DNA from: an uncultured Pseudomonadota bacterium
Lineage (GTDB): Bacteria > Pseudomonadota > Gammaproteobacteria > Burkholderiales > Rhodocyclaceae
Length of the DNA stretch: 7,412 nt
Direction of reading: 5' to 3'
Assembly (NCBI GenBank): GCA_903939665.1
Contig: CAJAHZ010000285.1
Location: 1-7,412, forward strand
In this document: positions 6,313 through 7,412 of the stretch, piece by piece
How the letters are laid out: every line of letters starts with the position of its first letter
Position numbering within the stretch: the stretch's first letter is position 1
Translations under genes and position numbers: made by a program
The notes under the pieces: generated by a model
What the model was told of the DNA's origin: nothing
Database searches by the model: none
The model's input: only the letters and a program-made list of their open reading frames with translations

Positions 6313-7412
6313 ATGGCTGCAGGGAAATCGAAGATCATCTATACGCTTACTGACGAGGCGCCGCTTCTGGCGACTTGTGCTTTTCTGCCGATTGTCCGGG
6401 CTTTTACTCGACCGGCCGGTATTGAGATCGAGAAAAGCGACATTTCCGTGTCTGCGCGCATCTTGTCAGAATTCGCCGATTTCCTGAGCGATTCGCAAAA
6501 AGTGCCGAATGCGCTTGCTGAACTGGGTCGCCTGACCCTGTTGCCGGATACCAACATTATCAAGCTGCCGAATATCAGCGCTTCCTTGCCACAATTGACC
6601 GCTGCGATCAAAGAGTTGCAGACGCGCGGCTTCAAAATTCCGGACTTTCCGGAAAACCCGAAGACGGACGAAGAGCAGTCCATCAAGACCCGCTATTCCA
6701 AGTGTCTGGGCAGTTCGGTCAATCCGGTGCTGCGCGAAGGCAATTCAGACCGTCGCGCCCCGTTGGCCGTCAAGCGCTATGCGCGCAAGAACCCCCACTC
6801 GATGGGCAAGTGGAGCATGGCTTCGCGTACCCATGTGGCGCACATGACGCACGGCGACTTTTACCACGGTGAAAAGTCGATGACGCTGGACAAGGCGCGT
6901 GACGTCAAGATGGAGCTGCTCACCACGAGCGGCAAGACCATCGTGCTGAAGCCGAAGCTCTCCCTGCTCGAAGGCGAGATTATCGACTCGATGTTTATGA
7001 GCAAGAAAGCGTTGTGCGACTTTTACGAAGCGCAACTGGAGGACGCCCGTGAAACCGGTGTGATGTTCTCGCTGCACGTCAAGGCGACAATGATGAAGGT
7101 CTCGCACCCGATCGTTTTCGGGCACTGCGTCCGGATTTTCTACAAGGACGCTTTCGAGAAGCACGCCAAGCTGTTCGAGGAATTGGGCGTCAATGTCAAT
7201 AACGGCATGTCCAATCTTTACGACAAGATCGCCAAGCTGCCGGAGTCGAAGCGCGATGAAATCGTGCACGACTTGCACGCCTGCCACGAGCATCGCCCGG
7301 AGCTGGCGATGGTCGATTCGGCGAAAGGCATCACCAACTTTCACTCGCCGAGCGATGTGATCGTTGACGCTTCGATGCCGGCCATGATCCGCATCGGCGG
7401 CAAGATGTGGGG
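6313..7412 (+). CDS. icd: Monomeric NADP-dependent isocitrate dehydrogenase (first 366 residues, runs off the right edge)
   Basis: The enzyme oxidatively decarboxylates isocitrate to 2-oxoglutarate with NADP in the cytosolic TCA cycle. The frame opens at ATG 6313 with MAAGKSKIIYTLTDEAPLLA and stays open to the edge; the family is about 740 residues long, so roughly half is seen. It is the large monomeric (Azotobacter/Corynebacterium) type, not the 45-kDa homodimeric E. coli type. The diagnostic substrate motif GSSVNPVLREGNSDRRAP occupies 133-150 (Ser134, Asn137, Arg141 and Arg147 match the A. vinelandii substrate residues as I recall them). Lys257 in HVKATMMKVSHP and the metal ligand Asp352 in VIVDASMPAMIR are also present. 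It diverges from aceK, whose product controls isocitrate dehydrogenase. Some annotations call this type icd2 or idh. Confidence 0.96.
   Translation, partial: MAAGKSKIIYTLTDEAPLLATCAFLPIVRAFTRPAGIEIEKSDISVSARILSEFADFLSDSQKVPNALAELGRLTLLPDTNIIKLPNISASLPQLTAAIKELQTRGFKIPDFPENPKTDEEQSIKTRYSKCLGSSVNPVLREGNSDRRAPLAVKRYARKNPHSMGKWSMASRTHVAHMTHGDFYHGEKSMTLDKARDVKMELLTTSGKTIVLKPKLSLLEGEIIDSMFMSKKALCDFYEAQLEDARETGVMFSLHVKATMMKVSHPIVFGHCVRIFYKDAFEKHAKLFEELGVNVNNGMSNLYDKIAKLPESKRDEIVHDLHACHEHRPELAMVDSAKGITNFHSPSDVIVDASMPAMIRIGGKMW

Noticed and set aside
6745..7344. 199-aa minus-strand open frame opposite the isocitrate dehydrogenase gene
   Set aside because: Shadow of a conserved enzyme gene whose motifs are all in the plus-strand frame.

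Overview
The window looks like chromosomal DNA of a GC-rich betaproteobacterium. My best guess is Rhodocyclales (a Dechloromonas, Azoarcus or Accumulibacter type). This rests on codon use, on the close match of the two metabolic enzymes to proteobacterial families, and on the large soluble multi-PAS kinases; it is inference, because no rRNA or other marker gene is present.

Right side (4333-7412): aceK on the minus strand encodes the bifunctional isocitrate dehydrogenase kinase/phosphatase. It diverges from a plus-strand gene for the monomeric NADP-dependent isocitrate dehydrogenase, which runs off the right edge. The 228-bp region between them holds a good extended -10 element for aceK and an 11-bp perfect inverted repeat. 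It also holds three direct TCAGG half-sites spaced exactly 11 bp apart, with a fourth half-site inverted. The pair makes metabolic sense at the isocitrate branch point between the TCA cycle and the glyoxylate shunt. However, AceK is classically known to act on the unrelated homodimeric IDH.

Left side (1-4224, minus strand): 108 bp downstream of aceK begins a tightly packed gene set. It consists of a 44-codon ORF with its own ribosome binding site, then a 998-aa soluble histidine kinase with four recognisable PAS domains, then the start of a second, gap-free paralogous PAS sensor that runs off the left edge. Both junctions are TGATG stop/start overlaps. The C-terminal tail of the 44-aa ORF resembles the tail of the 998-aa kinase, so the repeated unit seems to include the end of the preceding gene. 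No response regulator is visible.

Taken together, the window is a carbon-flux control locus (icd/aceK) next to a tandem PAS-kinase cluster. Whether the two are functionally connected is open. There is no mobile element, CRISPR array, tRNA or rRNA in the window.
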